Shown here: one piece after another, positions 54,439 to 64,000 of the stretch | How the letters are laid out: the number at the start of each line of letters is the position of its first letter | Position numbering within the stretch: the stretch's first letter is position 1 | Assembly: GCA_021203465.1 (NCBI GenBank) | Contig: JAJQBC010000151.1 | Location: forward strand, 1-64,000 | Direction of reading: 5' to 3' | Source: Lachnospiraceae bacterium | GTDB lineage: Bacteria; Bacillota; Clostridia; Lachnospirales; Lachnospiraceae | DNA length: 64,000 bases | Position numbers and translations under genes: made by a program | Notes under the pieces: model-generated | The model's input: only the letters and a program-made list of their open reading frames with translations | What the model was told of the DNA's origin: nothing | The model's database searches: none

Positions 54439-55436
54439 AAAGCACAGGTATGTGGGTTGCAGACTCTCAGGAGGCATATGCAAAGGCCTTTATGGAGTAT
54501 GTCAATCTGAAGAAAAATCATTTGTTTCAGGTACGCGTCTGTACGGACGAAGAGCAGCTGAAAAAGATTCTGTCCGACGAGGAGATTGAAATATTGCTGA
54601 TAACAGCAGAGTGGTATGAGACCTTCCGAGAACTCATTCACCAGAAGAGTGTGATCATCCTGTCGGAGGGGAGCGTATCCGGGGATATCGGGAACTGTCC
54701 GGCTGTATACAAGTATCAGTCTGTCGAGAATATCCTTCGGGAGGTGATGTTTTACTATTCTGAACAGGACAGTGAACGGGCCTATATCGGAGTTCGCAGG
54801 GATACGCGGGTGATCGGTGTCTTCTCCCCCTGCGGGGGATCTGGAAAAACTGTTTTTGCTCTGACATTGGGAGAAATACTTGCGGAGAAAGAAAATCAGA
54901 ACGTTTTATATCTGAACTTGGAGGAGTGCTCCGGAATCGCCGGATATTTGGGCGGCGGTCACTGGAATGCATCCGATCTGATCTATTTTTTAAGACAAAA
55001 TAAGGCACAGTTTCTCTACCGGCTGAACAGTATGATCCAGAAACTGGATCGCATGGATTACATCCCGCCCTGTGAATCCTATACGGATTTCTGCCAGATC
55101 ACAGCGGATGAATGGCAGCGTTTGCTGCAGCTGATCCGCACGCAAACCCATTATGATTCGATAATTTTGGACTTGGGGAATGTGATGGGACATGAGGCAG
55201 AGCTGCTGAGGCAGTGCGACGGCATCTACGTACCGGTGCGTCAGGATATGATCTCCAGAGCGAAGGTAGATCAATACGAAATGTATTTACAGATTTTAGA
55301 TGGACTGGACATTTTGGAAAAAATGCAGAAGCTGGAGCTTCCGATGTGCAGAAGCACGCCGGGGAGCACAGAGGATCTTCTTATGCTGCGGCAGCGGGAG
55401 CTTGGTGTTTACATCAGGGAACTGCTGAAGGAATGA
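54435..55436 (+). CDS. TadZ/CpaE-like pilus-localising ATPase
   Basis: About 333 aa. An N-terminal receiver-like domain (about 1-120) precedes a MinD/ParA-type ATPase domain with Walker A CGGSGKTVFAL and an ILDLGN strand corresponding to Walker B. TadZ-type proteins position the Tad pilus machine. Start GTG 54,435 follows GGAGG by 7 nt; the ORF-track ATG 54,333 lacks a ribosome site and adds an atypical leader. First gene of the operon running to 62,817. Confidence 0.82.
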   Translation: MKSTGMWVADSQEAYAKAFMEYVNLKKNHLFQVRVCTDEEQLKKILSDEEIEILLITAEWYETFRELIHQKSVIILSEGSVSGDIGNCPAVYKYQSVENILREVMFYYSEQDSERAYIGVRRDTRVIGVFSPCGGSGKTVFALTLGEILAEKENQNVLYLNLEECSGIAGYLGGGHWNASDLIYFLRQNKAQFLYRLNSMIQKLDRMDYIPPCESYTDFCQITADEWQRLLQLIRTQTHYDSIILDLGNVMGHEAELLRQCDGIYVPVRQDMISRAKVDQYEMYLQILDGLDILEKMQKLELPMCRSTPGSTEDLLMLRQRELGVYIRELLKE

Positions 55437-55445
55437 GGAGGGACC

Positions 55446-56696
55446 ATGGCAAAAAAGTCGGAAAGCTCCGGGCTGTATGCGGAGCTGAAGAGACAGATTC
55501 TGGAGCGGGTGGATTTAAGCCGGGAAGTTTCGGATGAGGAGATGCAGGAGCTGATCGATGAGGTGGTGCTTTCCTGCGGGAAGGAGCGTCATTTTCCGCT
55601 CAATGAGAGATGTCGGTTAAAACAGGAACTGTTCTATGATTTGCGAAAGCTGGATGTACTTCAGGAACTTCTGGAGGATCGCGGCGTGACGGAGATCATG
55701 GTGAACGGAACCGACGGTATTTTTCTGGAACGGGAGGGAAAGCTGTCCCGCTGGGAGAAAAGCTTTGCGTCCGAGGAAAAGATACAGGATATTATTCAGC
55801 AGATTGCGGGGGCATGCAACCGTGTTGTCAATGAGTCACAGCCGATCGTGGATGCGCGACTAAAAAATGGCGATCGCGTGCACATTGTCCTCCAGCCAAT
55901 CGCGGTGAATGGGCCGATCATCACAATACGACGATTTCCTGCAGAGCCCATGACTATGCAAAGGCTGCTGGATATGGAGAGTATCTCCGAAGAAGAGGCA
56001 TTGTTCCTGAAAGACGCGGTCCGGGCCGGATATTCCATCCTGATTGCGGGTGGGACAGGCTCCGGGAAGACCACCTTTCTGAATGCGCTCTCGGAATATA
56101 TTCCGCAGGAAGAACGGGTCGTTGTTATCGAGGATACGGCGGAGCTGCAGATACAGGGCGTGCCGAATCTGGTGAGGATGGAGACCCGTGCGGCGGGGAC
56201 GGAGGATTGTACAGAGATTACGATCCGCGATCTGATACGGGCGTCTTTGAGAATGCGTCCGAGCAGGATCATTGTGGGTGAGGTGAGGGGCGCCGAGACA
56301 TTTGAACTTCTGACCTGTCTCAACACGGGACATGACGGGAGTTTTAGCACTTGTCATGCGAACAGCACCCGGGATACGATCTCGAGGCTGGAAACCATGG
56401 TTCTAATGGGGATGGAATTGCCCTTGCAGGCGATCCGGAGGCAGATTGCATCTGGTATCGACCTGATCGTTTATCTGGGGAGACTGCGCGACAAGAGCCG
56501 CAGGCTTCTCGAAATCACGGAAGTGACCGGCATGGAGGGGGAGCAGGTGGCCTTAAACCCGCTGTTCTCCTTCCGGGAGACCGGTCAGGTATCTGGCAGG
56601 ATCTGCGGGGTACAGGAAAGGACAGGAGAGTTGAAAAATATTGAAAAGATGGCGCGTGCCGGAATTTTTAAAGGCCGGTCGGGAGATACTTCCTGA
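55446..56696 (+). CDS. cpaF: CpaF/TadA secretion ATPase
   Basis: 416 aa hexameric motor that powers Tad/Flp pilus assembly. Walker A GGTGSGKTTFLNAL, Asp box, Walker B LRMRPSRIIVGEVRG and the His box (GHDGSFSTCHANS) are all present, as is the N-terminal helical domain with the EIMVNGTDGI segment. Complete. Overlaps the following gene. Confidence 0.96.
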   Translation: MAKKSESSGLYAELKRQILERVDLSREVSDEEMQELIDEVVLSCGKERHFPLNERCRLKQELFYDLRKLDVLQELLEDRGVTEIMVNGTDGIFLEREGKLSRWEKSFASEEKIQDIIQQIAGACNRVVNESQPIVDARLKNGDRVHIVLQPIAVNGPIITIRRFPAEPMTMQRLLDMESISEEEALFLKDAVRAGYSILIAGGTGSGKTTFLNALSEYIPQEERVVVIEDTAELQIQGVPNLVRMETRAAGTEDCTEITIRDLIRASLRMRPSRIIVGEVRGAETFELLTCLNTGHDGSFSTCHANSTRDTISRLETMVLMGMELPLQAIRRQIASGIDLIVYLGRLRDKSRRLLEITEVTGMEGEQVALNPLFSFRETGQVSGRICGVQERTGELKNIEKMARAGIFKGRSGDTS

Positions 56697-57387
56697 TCTG
56701 CTGACGGGAGGGCTGCTCGTGACCGCTTTGGCGTGGCTTTACTATGATATGATCGTCGCTGCACTGGTTTTGTCACCGTTGTTAGTGTTTTGGCACAGGG
56801 AGTGCAGTGCCTCCAGAAGGAAAAAGGCCGAGGATCGTTTCCTTCGGATGTTCCGGGAATGGATTCTTCTGCTGTCGTCCTCGCTGACGGCGGGATATTC
56901 TGTGGAAAATGCGTTTGCGCAGTCCTACCGGGAATTACAGCTCATGTTTCCGGGCGGTGGACTGATGCTGGACGAGTTGAAGGAGATGCTCAAGAAGGCT
57001 GAGAACAACCAGAGGCCAGAGACACTTCTGAAAGATCTGGCGCGGAAATATCCCTTTGAGGAAGTGAAAAGCTTTGTAGAAGTGTTCTGTACAGCGCGTG
57101 GAAGCGGAGGTAGCCTGAGCGCAATCATTCGCAGCACCGCGGAGCAGATGGCACAGATTATGGACACACGCAGGGAGATTGATACCTTTCTGGTGGCAAA
57201 GATGTTTGAGCAGAAGATCATGATGGTTATGCCGGCCGGGGTTCTGCTGTATGTGCGGCTCGGTTTCGCGGAGTTTGTGGAAGACCTGTATCACAATCTG
57301 CCGGGGATGGCAGTTATGACAGTATGTCTTGGTATTTATCTGGCGGCATGCCTGATGGGCAGAAGGATGGTGCAGTTTGATATATGA
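56641..57387 (+). CDS. tadB: TadB-like inner-membrane platform protein
   Basis: 248 aa with a type II secretion F domain: two N-terminal helices, a cytoplasmic helical domain (SLTAGYSVENAFAQSY and FCTARGSGGSLSAII), and two C-terminal helices. TTG start with a GGAGAG site inside the cpaF end. Overlaps tadC by 4 nt (ATGA). Confidence 0.88.
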   Translation: MKRWRVPEFLKAGREILPDLLTGGLLVTALAWLYYDMIVAALVLSPLLVFWHRECSASRRKKAEDRFLRMFREWILLLSSSLTAGYSVENAFAQSYRELQLMFPGGGLMLDELKEMLKKAENNQRPETLLKDLARKYPFEEVKSFVEVFCTARGSGGSLSAIIRSTAEQMAQIMDTRREIDTFLVAKMFEQKIMMVMPAGVLLYVRLGFAEFVEDLYHNLPGMAVMTVCLGIYLAACLMGRRMVQFDI

Positions 57388-57857
57388 AGCAGAGAACAAA
57401 GATGACACTTGTTGCGGCAACAGGCGGCCTGCTGAGTCTGGCCTTTCTTGTGTACAGTCTGTACGGCAGAGAACCGTTGACGGAACTGGCGCGGCCGGGA
57501 ACCGGGGAAGGGGATCGGACAGAGGAGCTTGAAGTAGAGATCGCGGACTCGACTTACACGTTGGAAGTGACACTGAAGGAATTGCCATACACGGAGGAGG
57601 AGGCGGGGACGCTTCTGCGTGAGGCCGCCGCGGGGCTGGAAGAAATCTTCCTGAACGGGAACACGGATATGGCGCATATTATGACAGATGTGTCGATGCC
57701 GTCTACTTATCCGGATACAGAGATTGGGTTACAGTGGTATCTGAGCTCCTGGGAGTATATCTCGCCGGATGGAACCGTGTCAAATGAAGGGCTGGAGGAT
57801 ATCGAGTCTCTTCAGGTGCGTGCGGAGCTTTCTCTATCGGATCAGGAGATCGACTAG
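57384..57857 (+). CDS. TadC-like protein, N-terminal part up to an in-frame amber stop
   Basis: N-terminal membrane helix and a globular extracytoplasmic domain of about 130 residues, ended by TAG at 57,855. The same frame continues to 58,574 with the TadC-type F domain, so this is the front half of one 396-aa gene. An extra extracytoplasmic domain ahead of the F domain appears typical for Gram-positive Tad loci, but I infer this from the layout only. Confidence 0.8.
   Translation: MKQRTKMTLVAATGGLLSLAFLVYSLYGREPLTELARPGTGEGDRTEELEVEIADSTYTLEVTLKELPYTEEEAGTLLREAAAGLEEIFLNGNTDMAHIMTDVSMPSTYPDTEIGLQWYLSSWEYISPDGTVSNEGLEDIESLQVRAELSLSDQEID
57855..57857 (+). other. In-frame TAG interrupting the tadC-like gene
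   Basis: Frames 57,384 and 57,915 are in phase, with no other stop in the 57 nt between the TAG and ATG 57,915. Context GAC TAG ACG is compatible with original CAG. Confidence 0.95.
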
Positions 57858-57914
57858 ACGCGGGAGATCGCGATTTGTCCACCGGGTGATCCGGACGGGC
57901 AGGAAAAATTAGAA

Positions 57915-58574
57915 ATGTTGACATACCAGATAGAGTCTGCGCAGGAGGAGGGCGGATCAGAAACGATTCTGCTGCCGGACAGCCTTCTTGGCGAGTCGGT
58001 GATCTGGTATTCGGTGAAGGATGACCGCTGGCTGTTGATTGCGCTGCTGACCGTGGCTGCGCTTTGCGCTATGACATTTGGAAAGCGTCAGGAAGAGGAG
58101 AAAGAGCGGGCAAAAAGGGAACGTGTCCTGCAGCTCGCCTATCCGGATATTGTCAGCCGTCTGGGGCTTTACATGGGAGCCGGGATCAGTATGAGAAATG
58201 CCTGGGAGCGGATTGTGGAGAGCTATGAAGAGAGTGGCGCCAGTAACGATGCTTACGAGGAAATGCGCGTCATGCTGCGCGAGATGCGCAGCGGCGTGGC
58301 AGAAGGCGCGGCTTATGAGCGCTTTGGCTCCCGTTGCCGCCTGCCGTCTTATCTGAAGCTTGGAACGCTCCTGAGCCAGAACCTGAGAAAAGGGACACGA
58401 AATCTGTCCGGACTTCTACAGGAGGAGTCGAGGGAAGCCTTTGAAAACAGGAAAGCCTATGCAAAAAAGCTGGGTGAGGAGTGCGAGAGCAAGCTGCTTT
58501 TGCCGATGCTGTTGATGCTGTTGACCGTGCTGATTATGATCATGTATCCGGCGGTCGTATCATTTCAGTCGTAG
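57915..58574 (+). CDS. tadC: TadC-like protein, C-terminal F-domain part
   Basis: 219 aa continuation in frame of the 57,384 gene. One membrane helix (RWLLIALLTVAALCAM), the cytoplasmic F domain (YPDIVSRLGLYMGAGISMRNAW and EMRSGVAEGAAYERFG) and a C-terminal helix. ATG 57,915 has no good ribosome site; the natural product would be the full-length protein. Its own stop TAG is in frame with the next gene, the pilin, 15 nt away. Confidence 0.82.
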   Translation: MLTYQIESAQEEGGSETILLPDSLLGESVIWYSVKDDRWLLIALLTVAALCAMTFGKRQEEEKERAKRERVLQLAYPDIVSRLGLYMGAGISMRNAWERIVESYEESGASNDAYEEMRVMLREMRSGVAEGAAYERFGSRCRLPSYLKLGTLLSQNLRKGTRNLSGLLQEESREAFENRKAYAKKLGEECESKLLLPMLLMLLTVLIMIMYPAVVSFQS

Positions 58575-58589
58575 AGGAGGAAGAAAATT

Positions 58590-58781
58590 ATGAGATATTT
58601 AGGGAACAGGTTCCGATGGTTTTGGAGCGATTTCTGGAATGATGAGCGGGGGATGGGAACCGTAGAGGTCATTCTGATCATCGTGGTACTTATAGGATTG
58701 GTTATCATTTTTAAAAGTCAGATTACCAATGTTGTCAACACAATTTTTGAAAAGATTGTATCTCAGAGCAGCAGTATCTAA
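58590..58781 (+). CDS. Flp1-like type IVb pilin
   Basis: 63 aa major pilin candidate. The prepilin site G-MGTVE (Glu at +5) is followed by a hydrophobic helix (VILIIVVLIGLVIIF) and a short tail, as in Flp1-like pilins of Firmicutes. AGGAGGAAG ribosome site. Expected to be cut by the A24 peptidase encoded at 60,949. The start of the next ORF overlaps its 3' end. Confidence 0.92.
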   Translation: MRYLGNRFRWFWSDFWNDERGMGTVEVILIIVVLIGLVIIFKSQITNVVNTIFEKIVSQSSSI

Positions 58782-60177
58782 GCGTTGCTCCGGGCAGATT
58801 ACTGTCTGGCTGTCTTTGAGCTTTCTGGTATTTTTGTCGCTGTATCTGGTTTGCCTGCAGTCTGTTCAGAAGCAGTCGGCCAGAAGACAGGCGGAGCAGG
58901 CGGTGGAGAGCGGGCTTTTTTCCCTTTTTTCTGAATATGAGCCATATCTTCTGGAAAACTATGATTTGTTTTATCTGGACACTTCGTTTCAGAGTGGGAC
59001 AGAGCTGACAGATGAAATTTGCAGCCATCTGTGGAAGTTCATCGGGGATAATATCACCGGAACGACAGGAAATGCGCTGGAGGGACTGACGCTTCAGGGA
59101 GTAAATGTGCAGGATTTCGTGCGTGCCACAGATGGGAACGGAGCGGTTTTCTATCGGCAGGCGGTCGAGGTCGTGAAGCAGAAGACAGGGATTTCGCTTG
59201 CAGAGGAATGGATACTGGATGATGCGTTTCAATCGGAGACGGAGGAAAACAGCAGTAAATTTCAGGAGGACTGTGCGGACTTTGAGGGAAGCGTGGTGAA
59301 CTATGAGGACGAGGAAGAGGAGGAAGTGGAGGCGGAGGCCTTCGAGTGGGACGGGATCTGGAATCACTTTGCGCTCTCGCAGGCGGTGAAGAGCTCCGCG
59401 TCTCTTTCGGAAAAGTCCGTAGATCTGTCGGGAGTGCCGTCGCGGCGAACCTTAAGCACAGGTGTGGGAAGCGTGGATGGGAGCGAGGATGGCGTTCTGG
59501 AAAAGCAGCTGTTTATCAGTTATCTGTGCGATTATATGACGAATGCACAGGAAACACTGTCCGCGGAGGAGGACGAGAGCGCTTACCTCGATTATCAGAT
59601 GGAGTATGTGCTCTGTGGACAGGCCTCCGACCAACAGAACCTCGAACAGACGCTTCGAATGCTTCTTTTGATGCATGAGGGAGTAAACTATGCTTTCCTA
59701 CTGAGCCATCCCGCTTACAGCGAGAAAGCAGAGACGCTTGCGTATCTGTTGGCCGGTATTACATTGAACGAGGCGCTGATTCAGAGTGTAAAGCAGCTGA
59801 TTCTGCTCGGCTGGGCCTATGGTGAAAGTCTGGTGGAGGTGCGACAGCTGCTTCAGGGATATGAGCTCGCCATTGTAAAAGGAGAGTCGGACTGGCAGGT
59901 GCCGCTCAACGGAGTTCTGGCTCTGATCGGAAATCCGGGCAGATACGATGAGCAGAGTACAGCTCAGGAGGGAATCAGCTATGAGACCTGTCTTCGTATC
60001 TTTCTGACGACGCTGTCTGCACAGACGCTCGCGATGAGAAGCCTCGACGTGATCGAGGGAGCGCTTCAGTGTGAGGCAGACCGCGAAAATGTTCATCTGG
60101 ATCACTGTATTGAGGAATTGACCGCACAGGTCTGGATGAATGATATTTATATGGAAAGGAATTATCAGTATGAGTAA
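58729..60177 (+). CDS. DUF5702-like Tad-associated membrane protein
   Basis: About 480 aa. An N-terminal basic stretch and hydrophobic helix (ITVWLSLSFLVFLSLYLVCL) resemble a pseudopilin-like leader, followed by a large helical extracytoplasmic domain. Proteins of this type recur in clostridial Tad operons. The start is uncertain: TTG 58,729, 58,744 or 58,753 are possible, all overlapping the pilin gene and none with a clear ribosome site. Confidence 0.75.
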   Translation: MLSTQFLKRLYLRAAVSKRCSGQITVWLSLSFLVFLSLYLVCLQSVQKQSARRQAEQAVESGLFSLFSEYEPYLLENYDLFYLDTSFQSGTELTDEICSHLWKFIGDNITGTTGNALEGLTLQGVNVQDFVRATDGNGAVFYRQAVEVVKQKTGISLAEEWILDDAFQSETEENSSKFQEDCADFEGSVVNYEDEEEEEVEAEAFEWDGIWNHFALSQAVKSSASLSEKSVDLSGVPSRRTLSTGVGSVDGSEDGVLEKQLFISYLCDYMTNAQETLSAEEDESAYLDYQMEYVLCGQASDQQNLEQTLRMLLLMHEGVNYAFLLSHPAYSEKAETLAYLLAGITLNEALIQSVKQLILLGWAYGESLVEVRQLLQGYELAIVKGESDWQVPLNGVLALIGNPGRYDEQSTAQEGISYETCLRIFLTTLSAQTLAMRSLDVIEGALQCEADRENVHLDHCIEELTAQVWMNDIYMERNYQYE

Positions 60178-60952
60178 GAAAAACGGGGCGGAGAGGGGGT
60201 GCAGAAGGATGCCCTTCCGACACAGGAATTGTGAGCGCTTTTTCCCTCTCCAGACACCCCACGTATGGAACAACCCGAACTCCGATTATCGAAAGAAAGC
60301 CGGGAGGGCTTCCTTCTGCATCCACAGAAAGGGAAGCTTGACTCTGGAGGCGACCCTGACGCTCCCGTTTCTGCTCTGTGCAGTCACCGCGCTTTTGTAT
60401 TTGTTTGCGTTCAGCGCTTCAAATGGAGTGGATTACCGGGCGCTGATGGAGAAAGCGGAGACTCTGGCGGTCACAGCAGGACAGGGACTGACGGATGATC
60501 CTTACATAGATCTCTACGATTATGATACGGCGAACACACCATTTTCTACGCTGTCTTTTGGCAATCGTTCTGTGCTCCGGCATGTGAAGGTCCGGGCATG
60601 GGTCGGCTATACCGGGGAGAGTTTTGAAGCCGGGGGCGGGGAGCAGATTGTCTTTAAGACGCCGAATGGAGAGGTTTATCATCTGAGCTGCGACTGCAGC
60701 TATCTGGCTTTATCTGTAAGAAGTCTGGCGTATTCGGAACTCTCAGGGGAGCGGAACAGTTCAGGAAGCCGTTATACAGCCTGCGAGTACTGTGTCGGAG
60801 ATGGGACGGCAAACGCGCTCGTTTATATCACGGATTATGGTGAGTGTTATCACAATTCGCGGAGCTGCAGAGGCCTGAAGCGGACGGTGATGGGGGTGCC
60901 GCTGTCGGAAGTGAGCGGTCTTCGTCGCTGCTCCCGCTGTGGTGCACAGTGA
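60170..60952 (+). CDS. TadE-like pseudopilin with Cys-rich C-terminus
   Basis: 260 aa. A long basic cytoplasmic leader (about 1-55) precedes a GSLTLEATLTLPFLL prepilin-like helix, followed by an extracytoplasmic domain. The last 90 residues have two similar segments, each with Cys pairs and a YHLSCDC or CYHNSRSC core plus CEYC or CSRCG, suggesting a duplicated metal-binding or disulfide-rich module. ATG 60,170 with AAAGGA is preferred over 60,140. Overlaps the prepilin peptidase start (GTGA). Confidence 0.82.
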   Translation: MSKKNGAERGCRRMPFRHRNCERFFPLQTPHVWNNPNSDYRKKAGRASFCIHRKGSLTLEATLTLPFLLCAVTALLYLFAFSASNGVDYRALMEKAETLAVTAGQGLTDDPYIDLYDYDTANTPFSTLSFGNRSVLRHVKVRAWVGYTGESFEAGGGEQIVFKTPNGEVYHLSCDCSYLALSVRSLAYSELSGERNSSGSRYTACEYCVGDGTANALVYITDYGECYHNSRSCRGLKRTVMGVPLSEVSGLRRCSRCGAQ

Positions 60953-61323
60953 GCGGCTTGTGGGTCGGAGCCCATCTGCTGCTCCTGTCTGTGGAGGATT
61001 TACGCAGCAAAGAGGTACCGATGCTGCCGGTAGTGGAGTTAGCACTCGTCGGGCTTCTGTATGCAGCCGTGACAGGAGCACGTATTTCACCATTGCCTGG
61101 GGCGCTACTGCTGTGTGCGGGGTACTTAAGCGGGGAGCGGATTGGATACGGAGACGGCTGGTTGACGTTTGCCCTCGGCATGTGGCTTCCATCGGAAAGG
61201 CTGATTTTGATGCTTGTGATCGGGTGTTTTCTGTGCGCGGTGGCGGGACTTGGTATGGGGAAAAGAGAGCTGCCCTTTGTCCCGTTCCTGACAGCAGCAT
61301 ATTTTGTGACAGGGGGAGGATAG
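60949..61323 (+). CDS. Short A24 prepilin peptidase (TadV/CpaA-like)
   Basis: 124 aa. The two aspartates of the A24 aspartic peptidase family are visible (SVEDLRSKEVP and GYGDGWL), with about four membrane helices. Start GTG 60,949 is coupled to the previous stop; the ORF-track start at 60,844 lies inside the TadE gene. It would process the Flp-like pilin and pseudopilins. Confidence 0.85.
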   Translation: MSGLWVGAHLLLLSVEDLRSKEVPMLPVVELALVGLLYAAVTGARISPLPGALLLCAGYLSGERIGYGDGWLTFALGMWLPSERLILMLVIGCFLCAVAGLGMGKRELPFVPFLTAAYFVTGGG

Positions 61324-61327
61324 AAAT

Positions 61328-61750
61328 ATGTATGTAAGAAAAAAAGGACGATTTGTGCTGGAAGCGGCTTATCTGGTTCCGGGGATCTGTGTTTTGCTGG
61401 TATTTCTGGTGTATTTTACGCTGTATGCGCACGACTATGCAGTCTGTACTCACGTGGCGCTGGAATCCGGCACAAAGGGAATCTATCGGATGGATAGGAC
61501 GGTGACGTCGGAACAGACGGAGATAAAGGCTGACCTGGAGGAAAAGTTAGCTGAACGATTGATCTGGATCAGCGATCCGGAGGTGGAAGTGAGTGCCAGC
61601 CCATTGAGTGTAAGTATCCACATAGTGGGAAGCGGCAGATTTCTCACCTCGTATTCGATAGAGGTAAATCGAACACTGTATCGGGTGAATCCGTGTGATA
61701 CGTTGCGGACGACTCGCTGGTTGACAAGTATGGTAGGAGAAGAAGGATGA
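61328..61750 (+). CDS. TadE/TadF-like pseudopilin
   Basis: 140 aa. Basic start, GRFVLEAAYLVPGICVLLVFLVYF leader-like helix (Glu following a hydrophobic run), and a small beta-rich domain. Minor pilin of the Tad machine. ATGA overlap with the next gene. Confidence 0.82.
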   Translation: MYVRKKGRFVLEAAYLVPGICVLLVFLVYFTLYAHDYAVCTHVALESGTKGIYRMDRTVTSEQTEIKADLEEKLAERLIWISDPEVEVSASPLSVSIHIVGSGRFLTSYSIEVNRTLYRVNPCDTLRTTRWLTSMVGEEG

Positions 61751-62817
61751 GAGAGGTACATTATAAGCGGGATCTGAACAGCAACTATATGATTCTGACA
61801 GACGCAAAGACGGGTGATAATGGTTATGAGGAGCGAATGATCACAGAAAACCGGATACAGGGACTTCTGCCCTGCGTGATGCAGCAGCGTGAAAAAAATA
61901 CGGAATATTATTATGAGATTACCGGAAAGCAGAGTATGACGCTATTGTATGAGAGACGGAAACTGACCTATGATCAGCTTCTGGAGTTTCTCCGGGGACT
62001 GTGGAAGATTCTGGAAAACGCGGAAGAATATCTGCTCTGTGCCGACCATTTTATTTTGGAACCGGAATACATATACCTACACACAAAGTCGGAGAGACCC
62101 TGCCTTTGCTATTATCCGGCGCAGGAGAAAAATATTCGGGAGTCTTTTTTAAGTTTGGCGGAGTATCTGCTCGGAAAGTTGGATAAGGGTGATACAGCGG
62201 GAATTGAATTTGGTTATGACCTGTATCAGCGGGCGATGGAGCCAAACTTTAGTTTGAAGGAAGTCCTGCAGCGTTACCGTCCGGCGGAGGAGAAGAAGGA
62301 ACCGGAACCGATCATCGAGGTGTCGACAGAAGAACGGCCATCGGTACAGGCGCAGACACTGGAGAAGACTGGCAGCTGGAAGAACTTCTTCCGAAAAAAG
62401 ACAAAAAAGCCACGGATGGAGGATTACGTGGAGGAAGCGGATCGTCTGGGAAGCGGTTCCGTACTGTTCCTGCGGGAGCAGGGCGCTCCAAAGGAGACTA
62501 TGTGCCTTGCAGAGCCGAAAAGGGAGGGGCTCACTCTGAAAAACCGGGATGGCGAATATCCGGATTTACATATAATAGAAGGGCCTTATCTGATCGGAAA
62601 AAGAAGTGATAATGTGGATGGGTGCATTCCGGCTCCTACGATCAGCAGAATCCATGCGCGCATCACGAAGCAGAACGCGCAGTATTTTCTGGAAGATTTG
62701 AATTCTACGAACGGGACATGGGCGGATCAGGTGCAGCTGAATCCGTATGAACTCTGTCCGCTGCTGGATGGGATGCAGATCCGCTTTGCGGGCGCGTCTT
62801 ATGTGGTGGAAGTATAG
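61747..62817 (+). CDS. DUF6382 protein with C-terminal FHA domain
   Basis: 356 aa cytoplasmic protein. The N-terminal 180 residues match the DUF6382-type module found with FHA domains in Clostridia. A charged linker follows, then an FHA domain (about 270-356) with YLIGKR, TISRIHARI and NSTNGTWADQ, the phosphothreonine-binding loops. Last gene of the Tad operon; suggests phospho-dependent control of the pilus by a Ser/Thr kinase. Confidence 0.88.
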   Translation: MREVHYKRDLNSNYMILTDAKTGDNGYEERMITENRIQGLLPCVMQQREKNTEYYYEITGKQSMTLLYERRKLTYDQLLEFLRGLWKILENAEEYLLCADHFILEPEYIYLHTKSERPCLCYYPAQEKNIRESFLSLAEYLLGKLDKGDTAGIEFGYDLYQRAMEPNFSLKEVLQRYRPAEEKKEPEPIIEVSTEERPSVQAQTLEKTGSWKNFFRKKTKKPRMEDYVEEADRLGSGSVLFLREQGAPKETMCLAEPKREGLTLKNRDGEYPDLHIIEGPYLIGKRSDNVDGCIPAPTISRIHARITKQNAQYFLEDLNSTNGTWADQVQLNPYELCPLLDGMQIRFAGASYVVEV

Positions 62818-62846
62818 TTTGCGTTCACTTCGGAGGGGAACAGGAC

Positions 62847-62875
62847 TTGCATTGCTCTGGTGAAATCAGTATACT
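62847..62875 (+). promoter_or_regulatory. Promoter of tatD-rsmA
   Basis: TTGCAT, 17-bp spacer, TATACT, 55 bp before the tatD start. Confidence 0.65.
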
Positions 62876-62930
62876 GTGATACGGAAGATAAAAAGTCGTG
62901 AAGCAGGTACGATGACGCAGAGGTGAATCG

Positions 62931-64000
<1,070 letters not shown>

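Overview
The window looks like a chromosomal segment of an anaerobic, spore-forming member of the Clostridia, most likely Lachnospiraceae-like. The evidence is a rubrerythrin, the sporulation genes bofA and spmB, a Gram-positive Tad/Flp pilus operon without secretin genes, and Firmicutes-type housekeeping genes (metG, tatD, rsmA). No rRNA, tRNA, IS element or CRISPR array was recognised.

Region 1 (about 50-41,860) is the exceptional part: a same-strand block of about 41 kb with small intergenic gaps (at most about 120 bp), visibly GC-richer than its flanks, closed by a strong hairpin at 41,826-41,856. After a small AP2/zinc-finger-like protein come four large or giant surface proteins (837, 2,452, about 2,504 and 537 aa). 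They share one plan: an uncleaved N-terminal membrane anchor, a common membrane-proximal domain, a collagen-like or GGX glycine stalk, and then tandem Fn3-like beta-sandwich repeats. Next is a divergent rotary ATPase set in the order c-like, b-delta-like fusion, alpha, gamma, beta, epsilon-like, then a 5-TM protein, a small anchored protein carrying the same membrane-proximal domain, and one enormous reading frame of about 5,080 codons (26,475-41,723) with GLUG-type beta-solenoid repeats and a C-terminal TM.

The F1 part keeps its catalytic residues. The c-like subunit, however, has valine (V60) where the ion-binding Asp/Glu should be, and no recognisable a subunit is present. My inference is an ATP-hydrolysing rotary motor that does not translocate ions and is coupled to giant extracellular filaments. 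It is conceptually like the F1-like motors of mycoplasma gliding and MIB-MIP systems, but here in a Firmicute with different partners.

Three in-frame stop codons interrupt two of the giant genes (TAG 14,402; TGA 30,651; TAG 33,090), and a fourth (TAG 57,855) interrupts the tadC-like gene, with no frameshifts. TAG also ends many ordinary genes here, so full recoding is unlikely. Recent mutation, assembly error or partial readthrough remain possible.

Region 2 (41,860-53,850) is ordinary chromosome with mixed orientation: a Fic AMPylase, a 56-aa minus-strand small protein with excellent expression signals, a lipoprotein, a DUF134/NifX-like regulator, a UmuC-type polymerase with its small YolD-like partner, a DUF2798-like membrane protein, rubrerythrin, spmB, a MarR regulator, a DUF885 peptidase, metG and DUF2508.

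Region 3 (53,970-64,000) holds bofA, then a Tad pilus operon (TadZ-like, CpaF, TadB, broken TadC, Flp1-like pilin, DUF5702 protein, two TadE-like pseudopilins, an A24 prepilin peptidase and a DUF6382/FHA protein), then tatD and the start of rsmA, which runs off the window.
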